Origin: Synaphobranchus kaupii
Lineage: Eukaryota > Chordata > Actinopteri > Anguilliformes > Synaphobranchidae
Direction: 5' to 3'
DNA: 64,000 nucleotides
NCBI GenBank assembly: GCA_029718625.1
Contig: CM056377.1
Location: 104,234,585-104,298,584, forward strand
Shown here: piece after piece, positions 13,095-24,209 of the stretch
Layout: the number at the start of each line of letters is the position of its first letter
Numbering within the stretch: position 1 is the stretch's first letter
Notes under the pieces: generated by a model
Databases searched by the model: none
What the model was told of the DNA's origin: nothing
What the model saw: the letters and a program-made list of their open reading frames with translations, nothing else
Position numbers and translations under genes: made by a program

Positions 13095-13444
13095 TGTCGA
13101 GGAAAATTCTCGTCCTCCCTTTTCCGGTGAGTTGAGGCTGTGATGATGTGAATAAACACTCAAGACAACCGAGTTGTGAAAGCATAAAATCTTTAGTATA
13201 AAAGCAGGCCTGGTGAGTCTTTGGCCACAAGCAAGTTCAGTCACTTAGCCAGCGAACAAAAAGTCCACCGGACATGAGGAAATACGCAGTTTACATACTA
13301 TTCCTTGGAGGAGGAGTTGGGGGCAGTCCCCAACCCCTTCCACCCATACATTTCTAAATCATCCTATCCTAATCAAGCAAATACTTTATTATTCCTCCTC
13401 TGCAGTAAATCTTATCCTATAACAGTAAAGCATGATTAACATAG

Positions 13445-13985
13445 GCTGTGTCCAAATCAGAGCCCAGAGCCCTGTTCCCTGTCCCCTGTCCACTCAGACC
13501 CCTGTCTACTATGTGCCCTGTCCCCTCACATTGCAAGCAGTGTGCAAAGGAAATCCCGCAAAACTCTTTCCAAACTAGTGAGGAAGTAGTTTGCAATATC
13601 TTTTCACTTTTTTTGTTTAATTGAAAATATCAATCAGTTAACAATTGTTACAAAGTGTAGACTATGAATGAAGATAGAATTAACAAAAATAGAAAAAGTA
13701 TTTTCGTAGTATGACCATAGGAATATGACCCACTCTTGTACCATAGATATGCATATACGCTCTACGTCTTTTACGTTTTTACTTCCGAGATACTTACTGA
13801 AATTGTCGGGTGAGTGCACAGTTCTGCAGATGAGTGTGCTCCTGAATTTCCTCAACAAAACCCCGGAAATAAGGGGTTCATCCTGGTATTTTCAGTGCCC
13901 CCATTTGTGAGAAAAAGCTTTTTGACGAAGTGGACTCAAATATGCATACTGAAAAGGGTGTAGGGCTCTGATTCGGACACAGCCC
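13445..13985. mobile_element. 541-bp TIR element (MITE) inside the retroviral LTR
   Basis: It starts GCTGTGTCCAAATCAGAGCC and ends with the near-complement GGGCTCTGATTCGGACACAG plus CCC. The flanking direct repeat is TAG (13442-13444, 13986-13988); the uninterrupted LTR at 20462 reads ACATAGTCTCC with a single copy, so the insertion is proven by the empty site. No transposase is encoded and the superfamily was not assigned. Confidence 0.75.
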
Positions 13986-14011
13986 TAGTCTCCTCCTTAG
14001 CAATAATTAGC

Positions 14012-14557
14012 ATAAAATTCGCAGAATTAAAACAAAACATGGAGAGGCAGCTTTCTGTTACTATGCTATGTTTGTTACAACAAACTCCCAGAAGATATTA
14101 GAAATGCACAAACTCTAATCACTTTTAAAACTAAGCTAAAAACATTCATGTTCTGCACCGCATATACTTAAATACTGTTATCTAATGTTCAGTTGCTGCT
14201 TGTTGTCTGTTGAGCACTTGAAAAGTCCTCTATAAAGCGAATTGATATGAGTCGGGTCCACCACAGCATCTGCTGTGCACAGCAGATAGCAGGTAGCAAG
14301 CTGATTGTTGTTGGAGTGTTTGTTGAGGTATTTGTCTTGTGGGCCCAACCAGTAGTTTTTTTTCCCCAGCTTCTTATTAAGATTGTTTTGAACTGTTTTA
14401 ACTTTTTATTAACATTGTTTCTAAACTGTTTTAAACTTAAGATTGTTCTCAATTCTAATTTACTTTTATATAATGTCTTTCTATGTCTTATGTAAAGCAC
14501 TTTGAGTTGCCTTGTGTATGAAAATGTGCTATACAAATAAACTTGACTTGACTTGAC
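14012..14557 (+). mobile_element. LINE 3' end inside the retroviral LTR
   Basis: The empty site in the other LTR (38219 onward) shows that this 546-bp segment is inserted. It starts with decayed C-terminal reverse-transcriptase ORF sequence (about 14060-14170). It ends with the common fish LINE 3' end GTAAAGCACTTTGAGTTGCC, then ATACAAATAAACTTGACTTG repeats. The copy is 5'-truncated and plus-oriented. Confidence 0.75.
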
Positions 14558-14917
14558 AGTAATTAACAGTCATATGACTTTCAAGCATTGATATGTTTTT
14601 ATTCCTAATAAGGGCCTTTGTTCTGTCTCTAGTTTTACCATTCTAATTAACATAGTCTTACCAGTAACTGGCCTCATTCTATATCTGGATGAACAGGATG
14701 AGGTCAACTTTTGTGGTTGACCGGTTTGCAGTAAGCACACACATTTGTTACATTTCATCTTTGCTCTGCACTTACTGATCTCATACAAACAGAATACTGC
14801 CATTCTATACATTTTCTAAGCACATATCATATGTTTATTAATGTTTATGGCACAGTTAATGTTAATAAGAAAGGAATAATTAATGCAGCATATAGTTTAA
14901 TTATTTGAACTTCCACA

Positions 14918-14930
14918 TTCCCCCCTTTTG
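14918..14930 (-). promoter_or_regulatory. Polypurine tract of the endogenous retrovirus
   Basis: On the minus strand the 13 bases directly before the 3' LTR read CAAAAGGGGGGAA, a typical polypurine tract that primes plus-strand DNA synthesis in retroviruses. Its position next to the LTR confirms the element's orientation. Confidence 0.85.
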
Positions 14931-14934
14931 AACA

Positions 14935-15324
14935 CTAGGTCTCACAATCAGAATTCTCATGATCAGATGCATGTGGGCTTAGACCCCAGATGTGTTGCGC
15001 GTAGGAGTCCCAAAAGGCAGGATCTGCAGCCATTGCCCTGGTCCTAGGGTTGACCTGCAAGCACTCCCAGCCGGTTCCCCCACGGTCACCATACTCGCAA
15101 GAGGGGTTCCCATAGTGGCAATCCAAGGGGCCACCTTTCTCATTACAGGCTTTATTGCGGGAATTCAGGTAAGAACCAGGACCTGTTTGGATGACTGTCA
15201 CAGGATAATTACCAAAACAACACATGTCACCGCATGCCTCCATGTGCCTAGGCTCAGAGGTCAAGCCTGTGAGGCACGGGGAAGGAGGTTGCACTAAGTC
15301 TATGTCAGGGGGTGGGGGGTTCAA
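14935..15324 (-). other. Cys-rich 129-codon ORF between env and the 3' LTR
   Basis: An open minus-strand frame with about nine cysteines lies between the end of env and the polypurine tract and slightly overlaps the env tail frame. I do not recognise the product. It could be an accessory ORF (some piscine retroviruses have them), an out-of-frame extension of env, or chance. No signal peptide or membrane span is obvious. Confidence 0.3.
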
Positions 15325-16711
15325 GCAGGACTGTTAGTGGCACATCATTATCTATTAAAGGACATATAAGAGTGCTTTCAGGAGGCTCGTCCTGTGCAAC
15401 TACCATACATTGGGCGAGGGAGGATGGCACATCATAAACTGGTAGGGGGTATATAAAGGTATTTTCAGAGGGTTCATTCTGCCTTACGTGGGAAAGCATT
15501 TGAACATATTGGCCGTTGGAGGAGTTAAACAGTTGCTTAATAAATCGCTGAAGCATCGGCGCGATACAGCAAGAGCATGTGAGTAGAAAAAGAAGAACGA
15601 CACCTAAAATCATGCACAGCCTAGTTAATATGGCCTATCACGAGCCACCAAACAACCAGTCCCACCAGGAGTTGTTTGTATACTGTGGCTGCTCAGAGTT
15701 TACATATAACTCTTCCCTGAGCTTGTTGAGTTTATCTAAAGCCACGGTGAAATTAACTGTGGGGCCAGTGTGGGCTGGGATAGCCGTGCAGCACTCCTTA
15801 CCTATCATGGTGCATACACCATAGGTTTCTGCCAATATGGTGTCCAATGCTAGTCGGTTTTGGGGAGCCATCTGTGAAGTTGCATGCAGCTGTTGTCCTA
15901 AGACAGTTAAAGCATCCACGGTGTAATTCAAAAATCTCTGTTGGTTATAGTACAAATAATGAATCCACTCTGTATTTCTCACAGTTTGTACCCATGGTAA
16001 AAACATGACTAGGTTATCTATGGCATCACTGCTCATGGCTTTATATTCAGCAGGGACATTCTGTGGAATACCTGCCCAGTTTACATAAACGTCATTTTCT
16101 CCTAGAGCGATATTAGATGGTGACGTCCATGATCTTTTGATTAATTTATTTTCTGATTTTTCACCAGGAAATGTTAGGAGTCTGAAATTGTTCATTAAGG
16201 TTACGGGGGCGCATAACCCACCCCATTCAGGTGGGAGCTGAGATAGCAGCCTTCGTCCACAATACCAGAATATGTCTGCTAGTGCGACAGTTCCACGGTT
16301 TAGGCATGGCGGTATAGAAGAACTTCGGTTTTCATCTATACGGCCCCGTCTATATGGGAAATACATACTTATCCAATCTCCGCCCAACCACCCTTTAGCC
16401 TGTGTGCAATTAAGGTTCATAATCCCTTTGCATGAGCCACAGATTGTCTCACATTGAGTTTATTTTAAATGTCCCACGTCCGTGGTACCTTCGTGTTTAA
16501 AGCAACGGGGAAACCTCACACTTGGGGCGACGCGAGCAGTGGGAGGAGCTGAGGTAGGAGTAGAAGTTAAGTTTATTAATGGACAGCATGGGCTCTCCCC
16601 CTCACTTGCCCACCATTCCAGGGACCAGCCAGAACTATACCATTCAACACAACTGGCTTCCCAGACTGCTTCTACTGGTATGACCTGGGCAGTTGCTTCC
16701 TCCGTTAACAA
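15305..16711 (-). pseudogene. env: Broken retroviral env gene
   Basis: Env remains appear in three minus-strand frames: a surface-unit remnant (16460-16711), a long central piece (15638-16420, 260 codons) and a tail piece with a hydrophobic membrane anchor (15305-15613). The central piece has several N-glycosylation sequons, Trp-rich segments and, near its C-terminal third, CTMIGKECC, which fits the CX6CC motif of gamma-type transmembrane subunits. A stop at 15638-15640 and a frame change separate the ectodomain from the anchor, so no membrane-anchored Env can be made from this copy as it stands. It is described as a relic only. Confidence 0.75.
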
Positions 16712-16913
16712 AGTATACAGTCTTCCTCAGTGACACTTCATTCTTGGAACAGCAAATATTGGTAGTATAGGTTATGTTCGATTTCATTTCACATTATAAT
16801 ATTGCGTGTGTGTATTCTAAATCTATCCAAGCCACCAGAGTGCTGGAGAGAAGGCAGCATAAGCATGAGCATTAGAATAAGAATGAAGACTGCAGCATAG
16901 CGGAATGACATAA

Positions 16914-18312
16914 TCAGCATTTCTCCATTACAACATCTGCCTGTTCTTCGGGTTCTGCTGCCTTGCGGCAGTGTGTCAGGTGGATCCAAGGGGTCATCTC
17001 CTTGACTTTCACTGCAGTGGGTGTTGCATACACCACCTGATAGGGGCCTACTTGTCTCGGCTCCTTCCATTTTTTCTTGAACCTCTTCACGTAAACCCAG
17101 TCTCCGGGATTCACCTGTGAGTGTTCTTCTTCCTTCTCTGGTGGTGGTCCTTGGGCTTGCCTGTTTTGCGACATAATGACACTCACAACACGGTTAAGAT
17201 TTTTCAGGTACATTCCTAGTTCTGATTCTAAAACCTCCAAGCTCACTGTCTCTAATCTCGGCCTAGTTATGGGGACAGGCATAACTCGTCCCATGATCAT
17301 TTCATGTGGAGTCAGGTGAGTTATCCTGCTTCTACTGTTTCTCATTGCCATGAGAGCTAGGGGTAGGCATTTTATCCATGACATTCCTGTCTGTCTGCAT
17401 GCTTTTGCTAATTTATTTTTTAGAATGCCACTGCATCTCTCTACTATACCTGCTGACTGGGGATGGTAAGCAGAAGAAAATTGTCATTGAGCATAGTGCT
17501 GCCACTACTTCTGAGGTGAAATGGGTGCCGTTATCGCTTGACAGGGTCTGACAGACCCCGAACCGTGGAAATATTTTGGTGGTCAGGGCTTTGGCCACAG
17601 TAGTTGAATCGGCATGTTTGGTGGGGAATGCTTCTACCCACCGGGAAAATCTGTCTATGATGACTAAACAGTATGTTTTACCTTCTGCAAGTGTGATCAT
17701 ATCAATGTAGTCCATTACCAAATGTGTGAATGGACCTTGCGCCAGGGGCATGCTACCCGGTGCAGTTGGAATGCTCTTGTGAACATTTTGTTCCTGACAA
17801 AGTACGCAGCGCGAGAGCCAGTTAGAAACTGTCTCTGTTAATTTTGGTGAAAACCAATGGTTTTGAATGGTCTGTATCATCTCCCCCCTTGCAGTGGCAC
17901 ACACCGTGAGCCGATCTGCATAGGAGTTGCAACAGGGAGTATGGGGCAACAACCTTGCCTGTGGATGTCTGGCACCAGAGTCCTGTGCCTGGATCTTGTG
18001 AGAAACCGCGGGATAGCCATAATTGATGTTCTGTTGCCAGGGCAGAAGTTTGTACCTCGAGGAGTTGTTGTAAAGAGTACTCGGTGATTTCTCAAACAGG
18101 GGCCTGTGTAGGCCAAGAGGAGGCCTCACCAGCACACTTAGCAGCCAGATCTGGTGCACATTACCTTTCGAGACAGGGTCTTGTTTTTTTGTGTGTGCAG
18201 CACATTTAATAATGGCCAGTTTGGAGGGGAATTGCATGGCCTGTAGGAGGAAAGCTATTTCAGATCTGTTTTTAAAAGGGGTACCATTAGCTGTTAGAAA
18301 GTCGCGACGCAC
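16914..18312 (-). pseudogene. pol: Retroviral integrase region of pol, broken
   Basis: Two minus-strand pieces cover the integrase. The first (17413-18312) has the zinc-binding end followed by the catalytic core (MDYIDMI, LSSDNGTHF). The second (16914-17384) has the C-terminal domain, with GDWVYVKRFKKKW and TPTAVKVK motifs typical of gammaretrovirus-like integrases. A frame break at about 17400-17480 falls where the catalytic Glu region is expected. The gene is non-functional. Confidence 0.8.
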
Positions 18313-19217
18313 TCAAACACCTCCCCAGGAGTGTCCCACTCCGCAAGCATAAGCTCACTATAGATGTTGACCGTTTTTTCCCTGTTGCCAAATGGCAAGC
18401 TCTGGCTAGAGCTTCAAGCTTAGCTTGTTGTCCACTAGTTCCTGGTGCTAGTGCAGTTTCTACAGTGGTGTGATGTTGGAATGGGGCATTCTGAGTGACT
18501 ACAGTGTAACTGGCAAGACGGGTACTGTGAGAATCAATGGATGAGGATCCATCTACAAACAAGGTGAGATCGGGATTATTAAGGGGACTGTCAAAAGGAT
18601 CAGGGTGTGCACACGAGTCAGCTGTGACAAGTGCGGGGCAATTATGTGGATCTCCTTCTATGGGGGTGGTCATAAGGGTAGCAGGGTTTACTACATGACA
18701 CCGGGTAATGGTCAGATTGGGCTGTGTTAAGATAATTTCATAGCCTGACACGCGCCTCTGTGTGAGGGCAGATTTGTTTCGGGACAGAAGGGAATCTACA
18801 GCATGAGAAACGTAGAGAGTGATGGGTGGCCTGCTGTGATGGAGCTGGCTTTATCAGTCGCAAAGGCGGCTGCTGCGAGACCTCTCTCACAGGGGTGAAA
18901 CCCTCGCTCAATTGAGCATAATCTAGTGCTAAGGGCTTGGTTTTAGTTAATACTGTCTGGGCGACTACTGCTGTGGCAAACCCATCAGTCTCTGCGCAAA
19001 ATAGGAGAAATGGCTTGGTGTAGTCGGGTAGCCCTAATGTGGGGGCTAATTGTAGGGTTGTTTTTAACTGTACAAAGGCTTGCTCTGCTTCAGAGTTCCA
19101 TGGTAAGAGTCTTGTCTCTCCAGTTGAGCCGATAAGGTCCTGCAGAGGTCTTGACATGAGGGCATAGTCACAGATCCATTGTCTGCAGTAGTTAGTCATC
19201 CCTAGGAATAGTTGCAT
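18287..19217 (-). pseudogene. pol: Retroviral RNase H and C-terminal reverse transcriptase, broken
   Basis: The minus-strand piece 18738-19217 begins with FLGMTNYCRQWI, the conserved start of the reverse-transcriptase thumb/connection (FLGLxGYCRxWI type). The piece 18287-18751 continues with FVDGSSS of RNase H. A frame change at about 18738-18751 separates them. The polymerase palm with its YxDD motif is missing because the sequence joins directly to gag at about 19210. Confidence 0.8.
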
Positions 19218-19904
19218 TTCCTTAACATTGCTTGTATCATGATCTCTTTGGTTTGGGTTCCACTCACTGCATGCAGTATTTGCTTCATGTCACATACGCA
19301 GAGCTGTAGGTGTGCTGTTTTTGGCTCGAATGCAGCAATCCAAGGGTCAGCTCCCTGTTGTATCTTGGGAAGAGTTCTGATCAGAGTTTCCATGTCCATT
19401 TGAGACGAGGGGGAGTACTTAGTCAGGGGACGTTTTCCTCCTGCTTGAGGGATCACCTGGAGTGGGCACTGCAGGGCACCTTTCCCATCACCGTTGCGGT
19501 ATCTGGCTGGCCTCTGGGTGGACCTGGTGCTGTGTCGCACTTCAGGATACCGTTGATGCAGATCAGTGATCTGGTCCTGTACTTCGCTCAGGTCATGCCT
19601 ACCTTGGTCCAGCATCTGGTTGAGGCTTTCTATGTATCCCTTTCTATGTATGTACAGCAGGGTCAGCCCTTTGCCGGTGTCTCTCGAGGGTTTCTATATA
19701 GCTGGAATGTTCCTTGTGTTGATAGTTCAAAATGTCCATACTTCGCTGAGGTGAACCACCAGGGGCATTGGCATAGGGGTCCGCTCCTTCCTCGTCATCT
19801 GAGGATTCACTCTCGCTGGAGGCCAAATCGGTCCATTCATCCGCATTTCCGTAGTCATCTTCACCCAGGCGTATCCTTCCCCTGAGGGTGCACGCCACTT
19901 CCAT
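19202..19904 (-). pseudogene. gag: Retroviral gag remnant fused to pol by deletion
   Basis: The piece 19644-19904 starts MEVACTLRGR and is acidic and Ser-rich. The piece 19202-19615 contains YSPSSQMDMETLIRTLPK and DPWIAAFEPKTA, resembling the N-terminal capsid of gammaretrovirus-like Gag. A frame break lies between them. The rest of capsid, nucleocapsid, protease and most of reverse transcriptase are missing downstream, so an internal deletion has joined gag to the pol thumb at about 19210. Confidence 0.65.
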
Positions 19905-20440
19905 AGGCAGCTTTAAGTTTTCACTCTTTCGCTTTCGTCTTGTTACTTTCAGTATCTTTTCTCTCTTGGGTACTGCCCTTCTTAGTGATCCGTCTCTGTC
20001 GGATCCACTCGTCTGTTCCTCTGCATCTCTGTAACCTTTGAGCTGTATTCTCCTTCCTTCTTCCTGTAGATTGCGTATGGCCTCCTTCTCACTATCTCTT
20101 GCTCTGCATATGGAGCGTCTGTCACTTTTGGAGAGGGCGTCGTCCAGCAGATTGACAGTGGAGCTGTATTTTCCGGGTCTTTGACCTGTAGTGTAACACC
20201 CTATAAATTCCCTACCGGTTCTGCTGTTACTTTATGTGCAATCTGGGTCTTTAACTCGTGGTTCGGTCTTCGAATCTGTAATTCGTCACGAACAGTAACA
20301 ATCTATAAATTCTACCTCAACTCACCCACAGGTAGTCCGTCAAGGTGACTGTTTACCTTATTTCTAGTTGACCGGTCCTATTTCAGGAGAAACACCGTGC
20401 ACCGTCGATGCCCGTCCGTCTCGTTCCCAGAGATATTGGA
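19905..20440 (-). other. 5' leader of the endogenous retrovirus
   Basis: Between the primer binding site and the first gag remnant are about 540 bases without a convincing ORF, matching the expected position of the untranslated packaging leader. The gag start is uncertain, so part of this may be decayed gag. Confidence 0.5.
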
Positions 20441-20458
20441 CTCCTGGCTGGCTCACCA
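20441..20458 (-). promoter_or_regulatory. Primer binding site resembling tRNA-Arg
   Basis: On the minus strand, three bases after the LTR end, the sequence reads TGGTGAGCCAGCCAGGAG. Its complement, CTCCTGGCTGGCTCACCA, fits the 3' end of a vertebrate tRNA-Arg (CTCCTGGCTGGCTCG plus CCA) with one difference. tRNA-Arg priming is known for snakehead retrovirus and HERV-R-type elements. Confidence 0.75.
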
Positions 20459-20461
20459 AAT

Positions 20462-20830
20462 TGTCGAGGAAAATTCTCGTCCTCTCTTTTCTGGTGAGTT
20501 TTTATATGAGGCTGTGATGATGTTAATAAACACTCAAGACAACGGAGTAGTAAAAGCATAAAATCTTTAGTATAAAAGCAGGGCTAGTGAGTCTTTGGCC
20601 ACAAGCAAGTTCAGTCACTTAGCCAGCAAACAAAGAGTCCACTGGACATAAGGAAATACACAGTTTACATACTATTCCTTGGAGGAGGAGTTGGGTGCAG
20701 TCCCCAACCCTCTCCACCCATACATTTCTAAATCATCCTATCCTAATCAAGCAAATACTTTATTATTCCTCCTCTGCAGTAAATCCTATCCTATAACAGT
20801 AAAGGATGAATAACATAGTCTCCTCCTTAG
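20462..20830 (-). repeat. 5' LTR of the endogenous retrovirus, first part
   Basis: Aligns base for base, with few differences, to the start of the left LTR at 13095. It stops at CTCCTCCTTAG (20830), where a LINE has inserted; the LTR resumes at 38219 with CAATAATTAGCAG. Confidence 0.88.
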
Positions 20831-21001
20831 TAAGTAAGTAAGTAAAGTTAATTTATATTGCACCTTTCAAGAACAGAGTAAATATCTAAAAGTAAAAAGA
20901 AAAACAATTTAAAAAACTAAAAAAACAAGCAGTAAAAACACTAAAAACAACAGGACAAGAAACACACACAGAGAGCTAGACAAAGGCCAGTCTGTACCAC
21001 G

Positions 21002-21029
21002 AACTATGTAGAAAACTAGAAACAACAAG
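21002..21029 (+). repeat. 28-bp inverted repeat, left copy
   Basis: AACTATGTAGAAAACTAG followed by AAACAACAAG is matched at 27 of 28 positions by the complement of 37294-37321. The pair bounds the 16-kb block that splits the LINE. No classical target duplication was identified and the sequence just inside the two copies does not match, so the type of element is open. Confidence 0.7.
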
Positions 21030-22214
21030 CTGTATCACTCCCATTCATTCTGTTGAAGCCAGCATTCTCCGCCCACTTTGCCCAAATCCCCGCCCTTTCA
21101 GCCGTTCTTTTCTGTACCATGGAGGCCAGTTTGCACCATTTACTAAGGATTGTGGGTAGCCCTTGCAGCCAATCACGGTTGCTTCACTCACGGCGTCCAT
21201 CGTGGTCCAAAAATCATGGCGCCCACTGCCAGCAGACAGTATGAGAATGTCAACGTAGTAGATGGAGATGGATAGATAACCTTTTTTTAGAACCTAGCAA
21301 GCTACATTCATAATGTAAGTAAATACATGATTAGCGATTGTTTTGGTTAAATGCCTTTCCATTTTACACTGTAAACAGGCTACCAATGTTGTACTTGTAA
21401 TCATATTTTCAACTACCTTAGCCCAAGCAAACAATTAGCAAGCCTGAGCTAATTCTTTGTATTAGCTATAATTAACTTTTGTTACTTTGTCTATCTCTGC
21501 AGCTATCAAAGACACTGTTCATTAAAAAATAAAGTAAAACAGCTAAAGGCAAATGTGTAGGCCTAATAGCATGTCTTGGTGAATAAAAGCCATTTGAATA
21601 ATCTGTCCTGATTTAGTAATACCTCATTACAGCAAGATTTTAAACTATCCCTTATGGAAATGTAATATACTGCAGTATATTTTAAATATATTGTGAAGTT
21701 AATTTTGATATATTTACAATATACTGCAGCATATTCTTTTTCCATAGGGGATAGCCTACTGACAAAAATGTAAAAATTGAACAAGAATATCTTAAAGGCC
21801 CACTCAGTAATTTCGGTTGTTACTTATTAAAATTACGTGCATGGCAACTAAGTACCTCGGCAGATCATGGTTCTCGTATTTATTTATTTACAGTAACCAG
21901 CCAAAATAGGCTACATTACGACAAAGCCATTTCCAAGGTTTATTTGCATGGTTTATTTGGCAAAACTATTTTTTGATATACTATCAGACGAGTGAGCATG
22001 GTGAGCACCAAGTAAAAACGAGTGAATGATAAGTATGATACGTCCCCAGCCACGCCATGGTTGGTTCAGCTGGGCAATGCAAATGCAATCAATAAGCAAA
22101 GTTTTTTTTTTGTCCTAACATAAGGAGAAAGACAGCTGAATTTGTGTTTTATACGACAGCTACATACAGCAAACTAGCATGAAAATGACAACTATACCCA
22201 TATTACTTAGTCAC
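21030..22214. other. Non-coding segment inside the nest
   Basis: Contains GC-rich sequence (21035-21245), then AT-rich sequence with a palindromic ATATACTGCAGTATAT-type run near 21670-21740. No coding capacity or transposon terminus was recognised other than the inverted repeat at its left edge. Confidence 0.4.
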
Positions 22215-22496
22215 TTAAAGGGATAGTTCGGAATTTTGGACATAATGTCTCAATTACGACTTACCCATGATGTAGTTGACTGATGGAAACCATTTTCAGA
22301 TAATTCCATGCTGTCCCTTCTTTTCATGCACACATTGCTAATGCTAGCACAACTCTAAGGTAACTGCTAGCATCCACTACCAAATGTAGTCTATCGGGGT
22401 TATTTTAGTCTAACGGGGTTATTTTCAGTGATTATACCATCATTTTTGAAGTCAAACTATCATTGAATCCTTTACTTTGTGCTGAACTATATTCTC

Positions 22497-22631
22497 TGTG
22501 GAAGTACGGCGGCGGAGCGATACTTTACGTTACCTACGAATGTAGTGCCAGCACTGGTTGACTACAACAACAAAGAAGACCAACAAGTTGCAATGGGCAT
22601 GTTCGCTCCGCCGCCGTACTTCCACAGAGAT
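22497..22631. repeat. Palindrome in the middle of the foldback element
   Basis: CTGTGGAAGTACGGCGGCGG is repeated in inverted form as CCGCCGCCGTACTTCCACAG about 75 bases later, giving a hairpin with a 20-bp stem and extra GC pairs (GGAGCGA/TCGCTCC). The loop is non-coding. Confidence 0.75.
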
Positions 22632-22658
22632 TATAGGTTAGCACAAAGTAAAGGATTT

Positions 22659-23565
22659 TGTGATGCTCTCACTCCCGTCCTTTTGTGTCCCGTGTTTTAC
22701 CTGTTTCCTCTCGTATCGTGTTTGTTTGTATTCCTGATTGTTTCCCCCGTGCTGCAGTCTGGGCATGGTTTTCCCTTTCGTATCACTCTGTTCCACTGCT
22801 CTGCCTCCGCCTATCCCTTCCCTTCTCTCCGCATGCATTCTGCACACTCTCTGCTCCGTTAATCACTCACGCATACATTTGCACGCTGCACTTAACTCTC
22901 GTATTTAGTCACCCGGTGTTCTTTGTCCTGTGCCAGTTTGTTAAGTCTCTTTGTAGTAAAAACTCTGGTCTTGTCTCGTCGGATACTCTGTATCTAGTCC
23001 TGTCTTGCCTGCTTGAATTCTCTCGCTAGAACCTGCGTTAATTCGCTATTTTTCCAGTCTTGTCTAGCTTTAATTAGCTCTCGCCAGGAACGGCATTATC
23101 ACACTGTTCATCCAGTCCTGCCTTGCTGTCACTAACTCTGTCTGCTTCCAAGTCTACCAGCCTGCAGCTGTTTGTGCAACTTGCCTGTGCTCCAGTTCTG
23201 CCCACCTACAGCTGCGTGTTCATCCTGCCGGTGCTCCAGTTCTTTCTGCCAACCTGCAGCGGTGTGTGCATTCTGCCTGTGCTCCAGCTCTGCCAACCTG
23301 CAGCTGTTCGTGCCCACTCCATACTGCCCTGTCTCCCGCTCCCCGCTCCCCCTCTGCTCAACCAGCCCGGATTCCTGCCACTATCCAGTCCCTGGCCTCC
23401 CCCGCTCCCGCTGATCCCCTGCTGATCCTAACTGGTTTCTGTCTTGTCTGTCTCTCTCCCTATGCTTCAGGAGTTCTGGTCGAAGCCATAAATTATTGGA
23501 GTTATTGGAATTCCTTGTGTGTTGAATCGTGCATTTGAGTCTAGTCCCTGCTCGGAACCGTAACA
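22659..23565 (+). repeat. Solo LTR of a Gypsy-type element
   Basis: The segment starts TGTGATGCTCTC and ends GGAACCGTAACA and is flanked by GATT (22654-22657 and 23566-23569). The host foldback arm reads straight through this point in its other copy (AAAGGATTCAATGATAG), so the insertion is proven by the empty site. Its end matches the GTAACA end of the Gypsy LTR at 28829. It contains imperfect repeats of CTGCCAACCTGCAGCTGT type (23170-23310). Open frames over these repeats are not genes. Confidence 0.75.
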
Positions 23566-23850
23566 GATTCAACGATAGTTTGACTTCAAAAATGATGGTA
23601 TAAACACTCAAAATAACCCCAATAGACTGTCGTCGTATTTTATTTGCTTTGGGTGCACTGTGGAGTGTTTAAGTGTGTTTGGTAGTGGATGCTAGCAGTT
23701 ACCTTAGAGTTGCGCTAGCATTAGCAATGTGTGTATGTCCAAAAGAAGGGACAGCATGGAATTAGCTGAAAATGGTTTCCATCAATGAACTACATCATGG
23801 GTAAGTTGTAATTGAGACATTATGTCCAAAATTCTGAACTATCCCTTTAA

Positions 23851-24209
23851 ATGTAAGCGGAAACATTAAAGGCTCTACGCTTCCTCCAGTGCTAGCTAGC
23901 CAAAGCTATGACAATATAGTTCGGTGATGACAACCTGCTGGATTATGCAAGAGGCTTTTGTATTAGTGAAAAATGAAGCACCTGAAATCTACTCTCCAAA
24001 ACTGTAGTTACTATAGGTTGTTCTTCAAATCCGTTGATTATACATATAACCTCCTTGGATTATCACGTCCCTGACCGACAATCGATTACTTGCAGTTACC
24101 TAATGTTAGCTAGCCTATGCTATAGCAACTAGGATCCTCTAGCTAGCTTGTAGCTAACGTTACCCATCTAAACTAATTAAAAACATTAAAGACGCTTTCT
24201 GACACAGCA
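23851..24209. other. Non-coding segment
   Basis: No supported feature. Several TAGCTAGC-rich stretches are present but no ORF, terminus or RNA gene was recognised. Confidence 0.4.

Larger units (their letters stand above)
13095..14917 (-). repeat. 3' LTR of the endogenous retrovirus, with two insertions
   Basis: Matches the right-hand LTR over 13095-13444, 13986-14011 and 14558-14917. The interruptions are a TIR element (13445-13985) and a LINE 3' end (14012-14557). The LTR shows TG...CA termini, with the polypurine tract on its inner side. The two LTRs differ by scattered substitutions and small indels, so the provirus is not young. Confidence 0.85.
22219..23846. mobile_element. Foldback element with TTAA target site
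   Basis: It begins AGGGATAGTTCGGAATTTTG and ends with the near-complement CAAAATTCTGAACTATCCCT. It is flanked by TTAA at 22215-22218 and 23847-23850, the target used by piggyBac- and Kolobok-type transposons. The inverted arms are long: about 280 bases of the right end (23566-23846) match the left end in complement with few changes and one or two small indels. No transposase is encoded. A solo LTR interrupts the right arm (22659-23565). Confidence 0.8.

Noticed and set aside
15638..16420. Env piece as a possible host-adopted syncytin-like gene
   Set aside because: It lacks an in-frame membrane anchor and start region and the rest of the provirus is broken, so adoption is not supported.
23123..23538. 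Cys/Pro-rich frames at 23123-23538
   Set aside because: They fall within a solo LTR with tandem repeats and have no start context, splice partner or family resemblance.
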